From Pseudalkalibacillus berkeleyi (lineage in GTDB: Bacteria; Bacillota; Bacilli; Bacillales; Fictibacillaceae), in the NCBI RefSeq assembly GCF_021608225.1, contig NZ_JAKIJS010000001.1, positions 62,001 to 126,000 of the forward strand: a stretch of DNA of 64,000 nucleotides. Direction: 5' to 3'. The notes under the pieces are model-generated. The model had not been told where the DNA came from. It did not search any database and saw nothing but the letters and a program-made list of their open reading frames with translations. A program made the translations under genes and the position numbers. Positions within the stretch are counted from its first letter, which is position 1. Each line of letters starts with the position of its first letter. Below, piece after piece: positions 27,938 to 37,411 of this stretch.

Positions 27938-30076
27938 GTGTGGAAAAAAGCAACGCGCATATCGCTTTGGGCAATGGCAGTCGTCCTATGTTCCTTGCTC
28001 GTATTCATAGCGATTGTGTTCGCAGGCAATTATGTTATTGATGAAAAGGATCTTGTCATGAGTTCGGCTTCTTCTCTCGTTGATGAAGAGGGCAATACGA
28101 TCACAAAGCTATTCGCTCAAAACAGGGAGCTTGTTGAAATTGATCAAATACCGGAACATGTACAACAAGCATTCGTAGCAGTTGAGGATCGTCGATTTTA
28201 CAAGCATCCAGGTATTGATCTTCAGGCGATAGGACGAGCACTGTATAAAGATATTAAATCAGGCTCAAAAGTGGAAGGCGGCAGTACGATTACACAACAG
28301 CTAGCTAAGAACATCTTTTTATCAGATGAAAAAACGCTGTTGAGAAAAACGAAAGAGGCAACCATTGCCATAAATTTGGAGCGGAAATATACAAAGAAAA
28401 AGATTCTTGAAATGTACATGAACCAGATCTATTTTGGCCATGGTGCTTACGGGATTCAAGCTGCCTCTCATCTCTATTTTAATAAAGATGTAAGTGAGTT
28501 AACGGTAGAGGAAGGGGCATTACTAGCAGGTATTCCTAAAGCACCCTCACATTATTCTCCAATTCGTCATATCGACAAAAGTAAGGATCGGAGAAATACC
28601 GTTCTCTCATTAATGGAGCGGCTTGATTACATTACACCCGAAGAGGCGGTGCGTGCACAAGGAAAAACGATTTCTCTAGATGTGAAGCGACTAGAAAAGA
28701 ACCCGTCCTATTCTACTTACATTGATATGGTACTGAAGGAAGTCTCTGAAAAGTATTCGCTATCCAACATGGAAGTGCTACAAGGCGGATATAAAATTGT
28801 CGTCCCAATGAGCAAGGAAGCCCAAGAAGCTTCATTTAAAGCACTACAAAACGACAAGTACTTTAGAGGATCCAATGTTAAAAAATCTCCACAAGGGGCA
28901 TTCGTTCTAATGGATTCACGAACTGGAGGTGTAATGGCTGTACAAGGTGGTCGGGATTATGTGAGGCAAGGCTTTAACCGAGTGAATGCCAAGCGTCAAC
29001 CTGGTTCGACCTTCAAGCCGATTGCCGTTTATGGACCTGCAATGGAAGTTGGTAAATGGGAACCGTACTCGATTTTAAAGGATGAGCGTTTAAAGTATAA
29101 CAACGACTATACACCTGAAAATTATAACGGTCAGTACAAGGGTTCTGTATCTATGTATGAAGCGATTGAAGATTCATTGAATGCACCAGCTGTTTGGTTA
29201 CTGAATGAAATCGGTTTGTCAAAATCCTTAGGGTATATACAAGAAATGGGGATGAATGTAGAAGAGCGGAAACTTGGAGTTGCCCTAGGTGGATTAGATG
29301 AAGGCGTTACACCATTGCAGATTACGCGTGCATTTTCTGCATTCGCTAATGACGGAAAGATGGTTGAGCCTTATTTTGTAAAAGAAATATATGATCGTAA
29401 AGGCAAATTAATTGGTGAGGCCAAAACCGATTCTCAAAAAGTGTTTTCTAAACAGAATGCTTGGTTTATGACAAGAATGCTTCAATCTGTTGTAAATGAA
29501 GGCACTGGACGAAGAGGTAAGGTTAACACTGAATTAGCTGGGAAAACGGGAACAACGACCTTTGATGCAGTAAATGGTGCGAATAGGGATCTCTGGTTTG
29601 CGGGCTATACCCCTACGGTTGTTGGAGCTGCATGGATCGGTTATGACCAAACCACCACATCCCAATACATGAAAGGGACAAGCTCAGATGCAACATTGAT
29701 GTTTAAAGATATCATTAATGAAATTCCTGAGCAACAAGGTTTGGCTTTCAAAAAGCCTAAAGGAGTCAAGGATTTAGAACCACCGATCCAGATGGTAGAA
29801 ATCGATAATTTAAGTGCACAATATGCGTTTAATCGGTTCGGGGTTCCTGGTATGCGACTTTCGTGGAAAGCATCAGACGACAATCGACTCATGTATAAAA
29901 TTTATATGCGTACAGATAACGGTGATCAGAAAATTGACACCGTAGTAGGGAAAGGTAGTTATACCGTCGTTTCTCCGAAGCTATTTACCTTTCCGGAATT
30001 TTACGTCGTACCTTATAATCCACTCACAAAGCAAGACGGTAAACGTTCTAATATCATCTCAACATCATTGTTTTAA
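27938..30076 (+). CDS. pbpF: Class A penicillin-binding protein PbpF (PBP2C)
   Basis: 712 residues: short cytoplasmic head, membrane anchor (about 8-30), GT51 glycosyltransferase (AVEDRRFYKHPGID, GGSTITQQLAKN) and a transpeptidase with RQPGSTFKP (active Ser), the SLN triad and KTGTT. A C-terminal fibronectin-like extension of roughly 80 residues follows (PGMRLSWKASDDNRLMYKI). It polymerises and cross-links peptidoglycan; PbpF is linked to spores in B. subtilis. GTG start behind TAGGAG. Position between hmoB and hemE is conserved. Confidence 0.92.
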   Translation: MWKKATRISLWAMAVVLCSLLVFIAIVFAGNYVIDEKDLVMSSASSLVDEEGNTITKLFAQNRELVEIDQIPEHVQQAFVAVEDRRFYKHPGIDLQAIGRALYKDIKSGSKVEGGSTITQQLAKNIFLSDEKTLLRKTKEATIAINLERKYTKKKILEMYMNQIYFGHGAYGIQAASHLYFNKDVSELTVEEGALLAGIPKAPSHYSPIRHIDKSKDRRNTVLSLMERLDYITPEEAVRAQGKTISLDVKRLEKNPSYSTYIDMVLKEVSEKYSLSNMEVLQGGYKIVVPMSKEAQEASFKALQNDKYFRGSNVKKSPQGAFVLMDSRTGGVMAVQGGRDYVRQGFNRVNAKRQPGSTFKPIAVYGPAMEVGKWEPYSILKDERLKYNNDYTPENYNGQYKGSVSMYEAIEDSLNAPAVWLLNEIGLSKSLGYIQEMGMNVEERKLGVALGGLDEGVTPLQITRAFSAFANDGKMVEPYFVKEIYDRKGKLIGEAKTDSQKVFSKQNAWFMTRMLQSVVNEGTGRRGKVNTELAGKTGTTTFDAVNGANRDLWFAGYTPTVVGAAWIGYDQTTTSQYMKGTSSDATLMFKDIINEIPEQQGLAFKKPKGVKDLEPPIQMVEIDNLSAQYAFNRFGVPGMRLSWKASDDNRLMYKIYMRTDNGDQKIDTVVGKGSYTVVSPKLFTFPEFYVVPYNPLTKQDGKRSNIISTSLF

Positions 30077-30085
30077 AAAGATAGG

Positions 30086-30130
30086 AAACACCCAACAATC
30101 TACCCTACCACGGATGTTGGGTGTTTTTTT
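30086..30130 (+). terminator. Rho-independent terminator of pbpF
   Basis: AAACACCCAACA (30086-30097) pairs with TGTTGGGTGTTT (30115-30126) and is followed by TTTT. Confidence 0.9.
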
Positions 30131-30149
30131 GATAGTAAGAAGGTGCTGA

Positions 30150-30251
30150 GTTCCACAAGCCGAGCAGAAAGTTCCACAAGCCGAGCAAAAAGTTCCCCAA
30201 ACCGAGTAGAAAGTTCCCCAAGCCGAACAGAAAGTTCCCCAAGCGGAACAG
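30150..30251. repeat. 21-bp tandem repeat array, GTTCC(A/C)CAAGCCGAGCAGAAA units
   Basis: GTTCC starts at 30150, 30171, 30192, 30213 and 30234, an exact 21-bp period over five copies with a few base changes each. It begins about 20 bp after the pbpF terminator. The period is a multiple of three, so it stays open in one minus-strand frame, but that frame lacks a ribosome site. Confidence 0.9.
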
Positions 30252-30406
30252 ATCATTCAACATTCTAAGCAGAAACTCCCCTAATTAAGTAAAAAACACA
30301 AGGTAAAATGGAAAAATTCCTGCACCCAGGAATTAATATCATCATCATGATCAAATAAAGTTCTGAACATTTCGTTAAATAGGGATATTGTCCTAAGGTT
30401 TTAATG

Positions 30407-30433
30407 TAAATATTTTGTTCGAAACGTCGATAA
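30407..30433 (+). promoter_or_regulatory. Probable sigma-D (motility) promoter of the chemoreceptor gene
   Basis: TAAA (30407-30410), a 15-base spacer, then GTCGATAA (30426-30433). The sigma-D consensus is TAAA-N15-GCCGATAT, so this differs at two positions of the -10 and has perfect spacing. It lies about 43 bases before the start codon of the methyl-accepting chemotaxis gene. Confidence 0.75.
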
Positions 30434-30475
30434 GAAAGAAGACAGATGGTTTTATTACCACAGGGGGTTAGGGAT

Positions 30476-32509
30476 ATGTTTAAGAAGTTGCAGACAAAGC
30501 TTATGCTTGTTATGGCTTTGATTTTGTTCGTCTCATTATTTGCGGTTGCTTTCCTTACATATGATCGTGTGAAGGACACGATGGAATCGAATGTAGATAC
30601 GCAATCTGAAGCGAAAGTCGATCAAATGTCGAGTCAAATTAGTATGTATTTAAGTGGAATTGAACAAACAATGTTGCGTTATAGTCAAGATGAAAGGGTG
30701 ATTGCGGCCCTGAAATCTTCTAACGAAGGCGGAGAGAATGAAGACAGCGATTGGAAAATCGTTGATCGAGATTTCTCTCAATATTTGGGGCTCAATGAGA
30801 ATGTTGCGTACCTTTATTTAGCTAGTCCGAACAAGAAAATGAAGATTACACCTTTTCTAGAGCTTCCAGCAGATTACGATCCAACATCAAGGCCTTGGTA
30901 TCAAACCGCGACGGAGAAACAAGAAAAAGTAATTTGGACTGATCCTTATGAGGACGCAGCCACCAAAGAGTATGTATTAACGACGGCGAAAACAGTTGTT
31001 GATCCAGAATCAGATCAAGTATTAGGCGTCATAGCGATGGATATGAGCTTGCAAAACCTTGCGAACGTCGTCAAGAATACAGATGTTCAATACGATGGTT
31101 TTCCTTTTCTTTTTGACCAATCTGGATTAGCGATGGTGCATCCGACTTTAAAAGGTGAAAAAGCGCTTGAAAAGAATGCGTTTGTGAAGGATATGTTTGC
31201 TTCAAAAGATCGTACTGTTCAAGACGAGAAAGAAGATCGTTTCATTAAGTTCGATACGATTGAATTGACAGGTTGGAAAGTAGGAACGTCGACGCCAAAT
31301 GAGGCTTTGACTCAAGAGGCAGGCAATATTCGGAATGTCATTCTCATTATCGCATTCGTAATCGTCATAATTTCTATTGCAATTAGTTATTTCGTAGCTA
31401 GAGGCATTACGAGACCCGTAAAACAACTAAGAGATCAGCTCACATTGGTAGCATCAGGTGATTTGACGGTAAAAGCTGAAACGAAGAGTAAAGACGAAAT
31501 CGGAGAATTGACGACTCATTTCAATTCTATGGTCGATAAAATGAGAGGCTTACTCTACTCAGTTAAAGATTCATCGTTCCAAGTTACGGAATCTGCAGAA
31601 AGTCTGAGTGCTGTAGCGGAAGAAACGATTGCCTCAAGTGAAGAAGTAGCCAGAGCAGTGACAGATATTGCAACTGGTTCATCTCAACAAGCTTCAGATG
31701 TAGAATCTACACATCTAAGAGCGATCAACTTATCTGAGGATATTGAACGAATTAGTGAGCAAACAAAATCAATGCTCATATTATCTGAAAGTGCGAACCA
31801 TGCAAATCAACAAGGCATGGATCAAATAACAACACTACGAACGAAAAATCAACAATCAAACGATGTACTAGAGTCTGTTGAAACAGTTATTAATGGCTTG
31901 AATGATAAAATTAAAGAAGTTGAAGAGGTCATCAGTACGATTACAGAAATCTCGGAAAAGACGAACTTGTTAGCGTTGAATGCCGGGATTGAGGCAGCAC
32001 GAGCTGGGGAAAGCGGAAGAGGCTTTGCGGTAGTTGCGACAGAAGTACGGAAGCTTGCTGAACAATCAGCAGTTGCTACAGAGCGTGTGAAAAGTATTTT
32101 AAAAGGCATCGAGAATGAGTCGAAACGCGTTGGCGTTGAAATGGATCATACAAAAGAAATTTCACAAGAGCAAAGTGAAGTAGTTGAAGGTACAGAAGCA
32201 GCGTTCAAAGTGCTGGCTGAATCATTAAATGAAATGATTACTTCAATTACATCTGTTGGCGATGATGTGACAAATCTCAGCGCGCATAAGGATGCTGTAA
32301 TGGAGTCCATTCAAAACATTTCAGCAGTCGCTCAACAAGCAGCAGCATCTTCTGAAGAAGTGAGTGCATCTACAGATGAACAACAACGTGCACTTGAATC
32401 AGTTGGACACTCAGCTGAAGCATTGAATACAGCTAGTAACGCTTTGATTGAATTAGTACAACAATTCAAGGTAGAAGCTGTAATTGAAGAAGATGAAATA
32501 AAAGAATAA
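30476..32509 (+). CDS. Methyl-accepting chemotaxis protein
   Basis: 677 residues: TM1 near 8-28, an extracellular double-Cache sensor ([38 protein letters not shown]), TM2 near 283-303, HAMP ([14 protein letters not shown]), and a cytoplasmic coiled-coil signalling domain. The hairpin tip [19 protein letters not shown] marks the kinase-control region. The start is ATG 30476 behind AGGGGG. dCache MCPs of Bacilli commonly bind amino acids; the ligand here is unknown. Confidence 0.93.
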   Translation: MFKKLQTKLMLVMALILFVSLFAVAFLTYDRVKDTMESNVDTQSEAKVDQMSSQISMYLSGIEQTMLRYSQDERVIAALKSSNEGGENEDSDWKIVDRDFSQYLGLNENVAYLYLASPNKKMKITPFLELPADYDPTSRPWYQTATEKQEKVIWTDPYEDAATKEYVLTTAKTVVDPESDQVLGVIAMDMSLQNLANVVKNTDVQYDGFPFLFDQSGLAMVHPTLKGEKALEKNAFVKDMFASKDRTVQDEKEDRFIKFDTIELTGWKVGTSTPNEALTQEAGNIRNVILIIAFVIVIISIAISYFVARGITRPVKQLRDQLTLVASGDLTVKAETKSKDEIGELTTHFNSMVDKMRGLLYSVKDSSFQVTESAESLSAVAEETIASSEEVARAVTDIATGSSQQASDVESTHLRAINLSEDIERISEQTKSMLILSESANHANQQGMDQITTLRTKNQQSNDVLESVETVINGLNDKIKEVEEVISTITEISEKTNLLALNAGIEAARAGESGRGFAVVATEVRKLAEQSAVATERVKSILKGIENESKRVGVEMDHTKEISQEQSEVVEGTEAAFKVLAESLNEMITSITSVGDDVTNLSAHKDAVMESIQNISAVAQQAAASSEEVSASTDEQQRALESVGHSAEALNTASNALIELVQQFKVEAVIEEDEIKE

Positions 32510-32517
32510 AGTTGATA

Positions 32518-32566
32518 GAAGGCTTAATCGATTCTCTAGTTGGAGGAACGATTAAGCCTTCTTCTT
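32518..32566 (+). terminator. Terminator of the chemoreceptor gene
   Basis: GAAGGCTTAATCG (32518-32530) pairs perfectly with CGATTAAGCCTTC (32549-32561), followed by TTCTTTATATTTT. Confidence 0.85.
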
Positions 32567-32591
32567 TATATTTTACCAAGGCGGTTAGACG

Positions 32592-32637
32592 AAAAAAGGA
32601 CCCTTCCGGACGAATTTGTCCAGTGGGGTCCCTTTTT
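32592..32637 (-). terminator. Terminator of the minus-strand membrane protein gene
   Basis: On the minus strand AAGGGACCC pairs with GGGTCCTT (one mismatch), an inner GGAC/GTCC stem adds stability, and TTTTTTC follows. Confidence 0.75.
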
Positions 32638-32643
32638 ACATTA

Positions 32644-33345
32644 TCAACCTTCAGATTCTTCCTCTTCAATGACTTGATTCGACCTACTACTTCGGTATTT
32701 TTCAACGAGTAGCAGCCCGAACATTAACATGACTAATCCGTTTCCGATGAATTGGAATACGAGTTGATAGGAAGGTTGAAACTTAAACACAATCAGAACG
32801 CCAAAATAAAATAAAATGAATGGCAAGAAAATCAATTGCTTTGTTCGCCTCTTTACAATTAAGAAGAAGCTTGAAACCCTGTCAACGACCAAGAAGACAA
32901 CTGCCCAATAAAATAAGGAATACGATAAATTCAATGATCCACCTGTTCGCTGAATGAATAATGTAGTAAAGATCAAATGAATACCTAAAAGCGAAAGTAT
33001 AATCAGAAAGTAAAGACACGTATACAAAATCATCCGTAGCATGAATAGATTTGGGAGTTGATCAAATAAGATCCGTTCCTTGTGCCTCAGCTGTAACTTT
33101 CCATATCCAAACATGAAAATGATCGTACCTGCAATGATACTGAAAATATAAGATGAATCTAAATCACGTAAATATAGAGATGATATGTCTTCAATCGTTA
33201 AAGATGAAAAGAATAGCTTCTTTACAAAAACAATCAAGTAGACAATACCGTATCCGATGAAGAAAGTGGCAGCAAATTTATTCCACTTTGGCCCGGACTT
33301 TTCTGTCTTATTCAAATTTCTTCTCTCTTGACGTAATGAGCTCAA
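32644..33345 (-). CDS. Multi-pass membrane protein of unknown function
   Basis: 233 residues with about six hydrophobic helices, basic loops and an acidic C-terminal tail (VIEEEESEG). No family is recognised. The frame is open upstream to an ATG at 33441 with no ribosome site; a minus-strand GAGG eight bases before TTG 33345 makes that the better start. It lies between the chemoreceptor and the hem operon, divergent from hemE. Confidence 0.6.
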   Translation of the reverse strand: MSSLRQERRNLNKTEKSGPKWNKFAATFFIGYGIVYLIVFVKKLFFSSLTIEDISSLYLRDLDSSYIFSIIAGTIIFMFGYGKLQLRHKERILFDQLPNLFMLRMILYTCLYFLIILSLLGIHLIFTTLFIQRTGGSLNLSYSLFYWAVVFLVVDRVSSFFLIVKRRTKQLIFLPFILFYFGVLIVFKFQPSYQLVFQFIGNGLVMLMFGLLLVEKYRSSRSNQVIEEEESEG

Positions 33346-33579
33346 TGTTAGGTCCTCACTTTCAACCCTTCGAACACACAGAAGGGATTTTTGTATGATG
33401 CTAATTGGATATTGTACAACATTTTTTAAGTTTATGCTCATTTATGCTTATAATATGGAATTTATTGTTATTATTTGTGTTGGGTTTTAAGTATACCCTA
33501 CATTTGTACCATTGAAACGATAGGTACAATTTACGACTAATTTATGACAGATTTCTTGATGGTGTATACATAATAGAAC

Positions 33580-33608
33580 AAGACAAGTATAGTTATAATG
33601 GTTATAAT
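33580..33608 (+). promoter_or_regulatory. Probable hemE promoter overlapped by a PerR/Fur-like box
   Basis: AAGACA (33580-33585), 17 bases, TATAAT (33603-33608). Overlapping the -10 is TTATAAT-G-GTTATAA (33593-33607), a 7-1-7 inverted repeat matching the PerR box TTATAATNATTATAA except one base. Binding would cover the promoter. In B. subtilis PerR controls the hemA operon, and I do not recall it controlling hemEHY. The assignment to PerR rather than Fur or Zur is inference. Confidence 0.55.
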
Positions 33609-33701
33609 ATGACAATGTTTTTATTTTCTTTTACAATAATGATAACTGACTATAGTTACGGACTATTAATTGATAAGGCTTTTAACGAAAGGTGATTAGT
33701 C

Positions 33702-34733
33702 ATGGCGAAACAATTCAACGATCAATTTCTCAGAGCATGTAGAGGGGAAGAAGTTACACACGTACCGGTTTGGTATATGAGACAAGCTGGGCGCTCTCAG
33801 CCTGAATACCGAAAAATTAAAGAAAAATACTCATTATTTGAGATTACTCATCGACCAGAACTTTGTGCAGAAGTAACTCGTCTTCCAGTTGAGCAATACA
33901 ACGTGGATGCAGCTATCCTTTACAAGGACATCATGACACCACTCCCAGCGATTGGAGTAGATGTAGAAATTAAATCAGGCATTGGACCTGTCATCGATAA
34001 CCCGATTCGTTCAAAGGAAGATGTAGAACGACTAGGCGAGATAGACCCTTCTAGTGATGTTCCTTACGTACTTGACACAATTAAACTTTTACGTGAGCAG
34101 CTTTCGGTACCATTGATCAGTTTCAGTGGTGCACCTTTTACACTTGCGAGCTATATGATTGAAGGCGGACCTTCAAAGAATTACTACAAGACGAAAGCAT
34201 TCATGTATTCTGAGCCTGAAGCATGGTTTAAACTAATGGATAAGCTTGCCGACACAGTGATTCGATATGTGAAAGCTCAAATAGCTGCAGGTGTACAAGC
34301 GATTCAGATATTTGACTCTTGGGTAGGTGCGTTGAATGTAGCGGATTATCGCATCTTCATTAAACCTGTTATGGAAAGAATCTTTACGGCTTTAAGAGAT
34401 GAGAACGTTCCATTGATCATGTTTGGTGTTGGGGCAAGTCATTTAGCAGAAGATTGGAATGACCTTCCGTTAGATGTAGTCGGGCTTGATTGGAGACTAC
34501 CAATAAAAGAAGCACGTCAACGTGGCATTGACAAAACTGTTCAAGGAAATCTTGAGCCAGCATTGTTATTGGCGCCATGGGATGTTATAAAGGAACGTAC
34601 GAAGGAAATTTTAGACCAGGGAACGGAATCCTCGAAGTTCATTTTCAACCTAGGGCACGGTGTATTCCCTGAAGTCAATCCAGATACGTTAAAAAGGTTA
34701 ACAGCATTTGTTCATGAATATACTGCAAAATAA
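33702..34733 (+). CDS. hemE: Uroporphyrinogen decarboxylase
   Basis: 343 residues. It converts uroporphyrinogen III to coproporphyrinogen III. The substrate-binding signature [16 protein letters not shown] is near the N-terminus; [14 protein letters not shown] and [12 protein letters not shown] follow, with the catalytic Asp in LYKDIMTPL. First gene of the hemEHY operon; GAAAGGTGAT precedes ATG 33702. Confidence 0.97.
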   Translation: MAKQFNDQFLRACRGEEVTHVPVWYMRQAGRSQPEYRKIKEKYSLFEITHRPELCAEVTRLPVEQYNVDAAILYKDIMTPLPAIGVDVEIKSGIGPVIDNPIRSKEDVERLGEIDPSSDVPYVLDTIKLLREQLSVPLISFSGAPFTLASYMIEGGPSKNYYKTKAFMYSEPEAWFKLMDKLADTVIRYVKAQIAAGVQAIQIFDSWVGALNVADYRIFIKPVMERIFTALRDENVPLIMFGVGASHLAEDWNDLPLDVVGLDWRLPIKEARQRGIDKTVQGNLEPALLLAPWDVIKERTKEILDQGTESSKFIFNLGHGVFPEVNPDTLKRLTAFVHEYTAK

Positions 34734-34768
34734 TTGATTCGTTTAAAACAAAGACGGGGTGACTCATT

Positions 34769-35707
34769 TTGGAAAAGAAGAAAGTAGGGGTTCTCGTGAT
34801 GGCGTATGGTACGCCAAGGAACCCAGATGAAATTGAATCTTACTACACTCATATCCGCCGCGGGAAAAAACCACCCCGAGAAGACTTGCAAGATTTAGTG
34901 GATCGCTATGAAGCAATTGGAGGCGTATCTCCACTCGCTAAAATTACAAATGAACAAAAAGATAAACTAGAAGAAAAGTTGAACGAATGGCATGATGATG
35001 TAGAATTTAAAGCCTATTTAGGTCTGAAGCATATTGATCCATATGTGGAAGATGCTGTTCAACAAATGAAAAAGGATGGTATTGAAGAAGCGATTAGTAT
35101 TGTCCTCGCTCCTCATTACTCTACTTTTTCAGTTAAATCTTATAATGGCCGTGCTTTAGAGGAGTCAGAAAGAATTGGTGGGCCGAAAATTACACCTGTT
35201 GATTCTTGGTATGATGAGCCTGGGTATTTACAGTATTGGGCTGATCAAATCAAACCGATTTATGAGCAAATTCCTGAGAAAGAACATAAATGTACGATCG
35301 TCATATTTTCAGCTCATAGCCTGCCTCAACGCATTATTTCTATGGGAGACCCATACCCAGAACAACTGGAAGAAACAGCTAAGTTGATTGCAGAAAGAGC
35401 AGGCATCAAGAACTATACAACAGGATGGCAAAGTGCAGGGAACACGCCCGAACCATGGATTGGACCAGATGTACAGGATTTGACACAGGACCTGTTTGAG
35501 CAAGAAGGTTTCAAGAACTTCATATATTGTCCGATTGGTTTTGTAGCTGAACATCTAGAAGTACTTTATGATAATGATTATGAGTGTAAAGTCGTAACCG
35601 ATCAGCTTGGAGCGAATTATTATCGACCTGAAATGCCTAATGCCAAACCCGAATTTATTGAGACATTAGCAAGGGTCGTATCGAAAAAGTTAGAAAGCCG
35701 GGATTAA
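34769..35707 (+). CDS. hemH: Coproporphyrin III ferrochelatase
   Basis: 312 residues closely resembling B. subtilis Hem[46 protein letters not shown], the metal-ligand His in FSAHSLPQ and the acidic HLEVLYDND. It inserts iron in the coproporphyrin-dependent haem pathway of Gram-positives. It starts at TTG 34769 behind CGGGGTGA. Two bases separate it from hemY. Confidence 0.96.
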   Translation: MEKKKVGVLVMAYGTPRNPDEIESYYTHIRRGKKPPREDLQDLVDRYEAIGGVSPLAKITNEQKDKLEEKLNEWHDDVEFKAYLGLKHIDPYVEDAVQQMKKDGIEEAISIVLAPHYSTFSVKSYNGRALEESERIGGPKITPVDSWYDEPGYLQYWADQIKPIYEQIPEKEHKCTIVIFSAHSLPQRIISMGDPYPEQLEETAKLIAERAGIKNYTTGWQSAGNTPEPWIGPDVQDLTQDLFEQEGFKNFIYCPIGFVAEHLEVLYDNDYECKVVTDQLGANYYRPEMPNAKPEFIETLARVVSKKLESRD

Positions 35708-35709
35708 TC

Positions 35710-37098
35710 ATGAAACATATCGTTATTATTGGCGGAGGGATTACGGGTCTTTCTGCCGCTTTTTCTTTACAAAACAAAATCGATCAAGAACAGTTACCCG
35801 CAAAAGTCACCCTACTAGAAGCTAATAATCGATTAGGTGGTAAAATCGAAACTATCCACCGAGATGGTTTTACGATTGAAAGAGGACCCGATTCTTATCT
35901 AGGCAGAAAACCTGCGATGACTGAGTTAATTAAATCATTAGGGTTGGATCATGATCTTACTTACAACAACACAGGACAAGCTTACATTTTACATGGGAAG
36001 AAACTTCATCCTATGCCTGAAGGGGCAGTGATGGGCATCCCTACAAAGTTAAGCCCATTCGTAACGAGTGGTCTTTTTTCAATGAAGGGAAAAGCTCGTG
36101 CGAGTTATGATCTGTTTCTTCCAAAAAGCAATACATCTGGTGATCAGTCTGTCGGTGCATTTTTCAAAAGAAGACTTGGAAATGAAGTGGTTGAGAACTT
36201 AATCGAACCTTTGCTATCCGGTATTTATGCTGGAAACATTGATCAGATTAGCTTGAAATCTACGTTTCCTCAGTTTGAAAATATTGAATCTAAGCATCGA
36301 AGCTTAATTCTTGGTATGAAGAAAACGAGGCAGCCGAGTAAGAAAGGTAAATCCTCTAAGGGTGTTTTCCTGACGTTAAAGCAAGGTCTTTCATCATTAG
36401 TTGATGCACTTGAAAGCAATTTAACGAATCGAATTGATATCCAAACAGGGGTTACTGTAGAAAGTATTTTGAGAAAAGGTGAGGGTTATTCGATTTCAAC
36501 ATTAGATTCAGTGATTGAAGCGGATCAAGTGATTGTAACGACACCTGGCAGAAATGCTGCAAAGTTTTTCAATAATGAGATTCGAGAACTTATTGGTGAG
36601 GTGCCTGCCACTTCTGTTGCAACAGTGGCGATGGCTTTTCCTGAATCAGCAGTGCCAAAGGACATTGAAGGGACAGGGTTTGTCGTTTCAAAAAAATCAC
36701 CCTACACGATTACAGCATGTACATGGACGAATCAAAAATGGCCGCATACGACTCCAGAAGGTTCTGTACTTTTGAGGTGCTATGTCGGAAGAGCCCATGA
36801 TCAAACCATTGTAGATGAATCTGACGAATACATTCTTTCAAAAGTATTAGAGGATCTAGAAGAAGTGATGGGTGTGAAAAGTGAACCAGACTTTTACTAT
36901 GTGACACGCTGGAAAAAGGCGATGCCTCAATACTTGGTTGGTCATCAAGAGAATAAGGACAAGGTTCACTCTATTCTTGGAAGAGACTATCCAGGCGTAC
37001 AGCTTGCTGGTGCTTCTTTCGATGGGATAGGATTACCTGATTGCATCGTTTCAGGTAATCAGGCAGCTGAAAATGTTGTTCGTTCGTTAATGGAATAG
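35710..37098 (+). CDS. hemY: Coproporphyrinogen III oxidase HemY/CgoX
   Basis: 462 residues. N-terminal FAD-binding motif IIGGGITGLSAAF, then LEANNRLGGKIET and IERGPDSYLGRKPAM, with the C-terminal FAD segment VQLAGASFDGIGLPDCI. It oxidises coproporphyrinogen III to coproporphyrin III, the step before HemH. Last gene of the operon, ended by the hairpin at 37,114. Confidence 0.95.
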   Translation: MKHIVIIGGGITGLSAAFSLQNKIDQEQLPAKVTLLEANNRLGGKIETIHRDGFTIERGPDSYLGRKPAMTELIKSLGLDHDLTYNNTGQAYILHGKKLHPMPEGAVMGIPTKLSPFVTSGLFSMKGKARASYDLFLPKSNTSGDQSVGAFFKRRLGNEVVENLIEPLLSGIYAGNIDQISLKSTFPQFENIESKHRSLILGMKKTRQPSKKGKSSKGVFLTLKQGLSSLVDALESNLTNRIDIQTGVTVESILRKGEGYSISTLDSVIEADQVIVTTPGRNAAKFFNNEIRELIGEVPATSVATVAMAFPESAVPKDIEGTGFVVSKKSPYTITACTWTNQKWPHTTPEGSVLLRCYVGRAHDQTIVDESDEYILSKVLEDLEEVMGVKSEPDFYYVTRWKKAMPQYLVGHQENKDKVHSILGRDYPGVQLAGASFDGIGLPDCIVSGNQAAENVVRSLME

Positions 37099-37113
37099 GA
37101 ATAAAATTGATGG

Positions 37114-37177
37114 AAAGCTGGTGCTTGTCTGAATCACTTTAGGATGTGATTTTAGATGAATGTGCTAGCTTTTTTTC
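37114..37177 (+). terminator. Terminator of the hem operon
   Basis: AAAGCT (37114-37119) pairs with AGCTTT (37167-37172), with wobble extension and an inner AATCAC/GTGATT stem, then TTTTTTCTT. Confidence 0.75.
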
Positions 37178-37199
37178 TTATTGAGGGTGCATGGGACGT

Positions 37200-37290
37200 A
37201 TTCCCAACATATATTCGGAAATCGCACTAAATAAGTGGTGATTAGACGTTATTCCCAACATATATTCGGAAATCACACTAAAAAAGTTGT
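37200..37290. repeat. 51-bp direct duplication after the hem terminator
   Basis: ATTCCCAACATATATTCGGA begins at 37200 and again, apart from one base, at 37251, and the 51-bp units stay alike through ...AAATC(G/A)CACTAAA(T/A)AAGT. It occupies most of the hemY-kinase gap after the terminator. Nothing coding is seen. Confidence 0.85.
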
Positions 37291-37411
37291 GAATAGGAGA
37301 TATTCATCACCTTACACAATCTAGTTATTAAATTGGTCAAGCACCTTATGTTATAATGACAAATGGTACATATTTCACATAAATGGAAGTCAGAATTACA
37401 GAGGTGTATCC

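Noticed and set aside
30065-30256. Minus-strand frame with CSAWGTF repeats
   Set aside because: Product of the 21-bp tandem array; overlaps the pbpF terminator and has no ribosome site.
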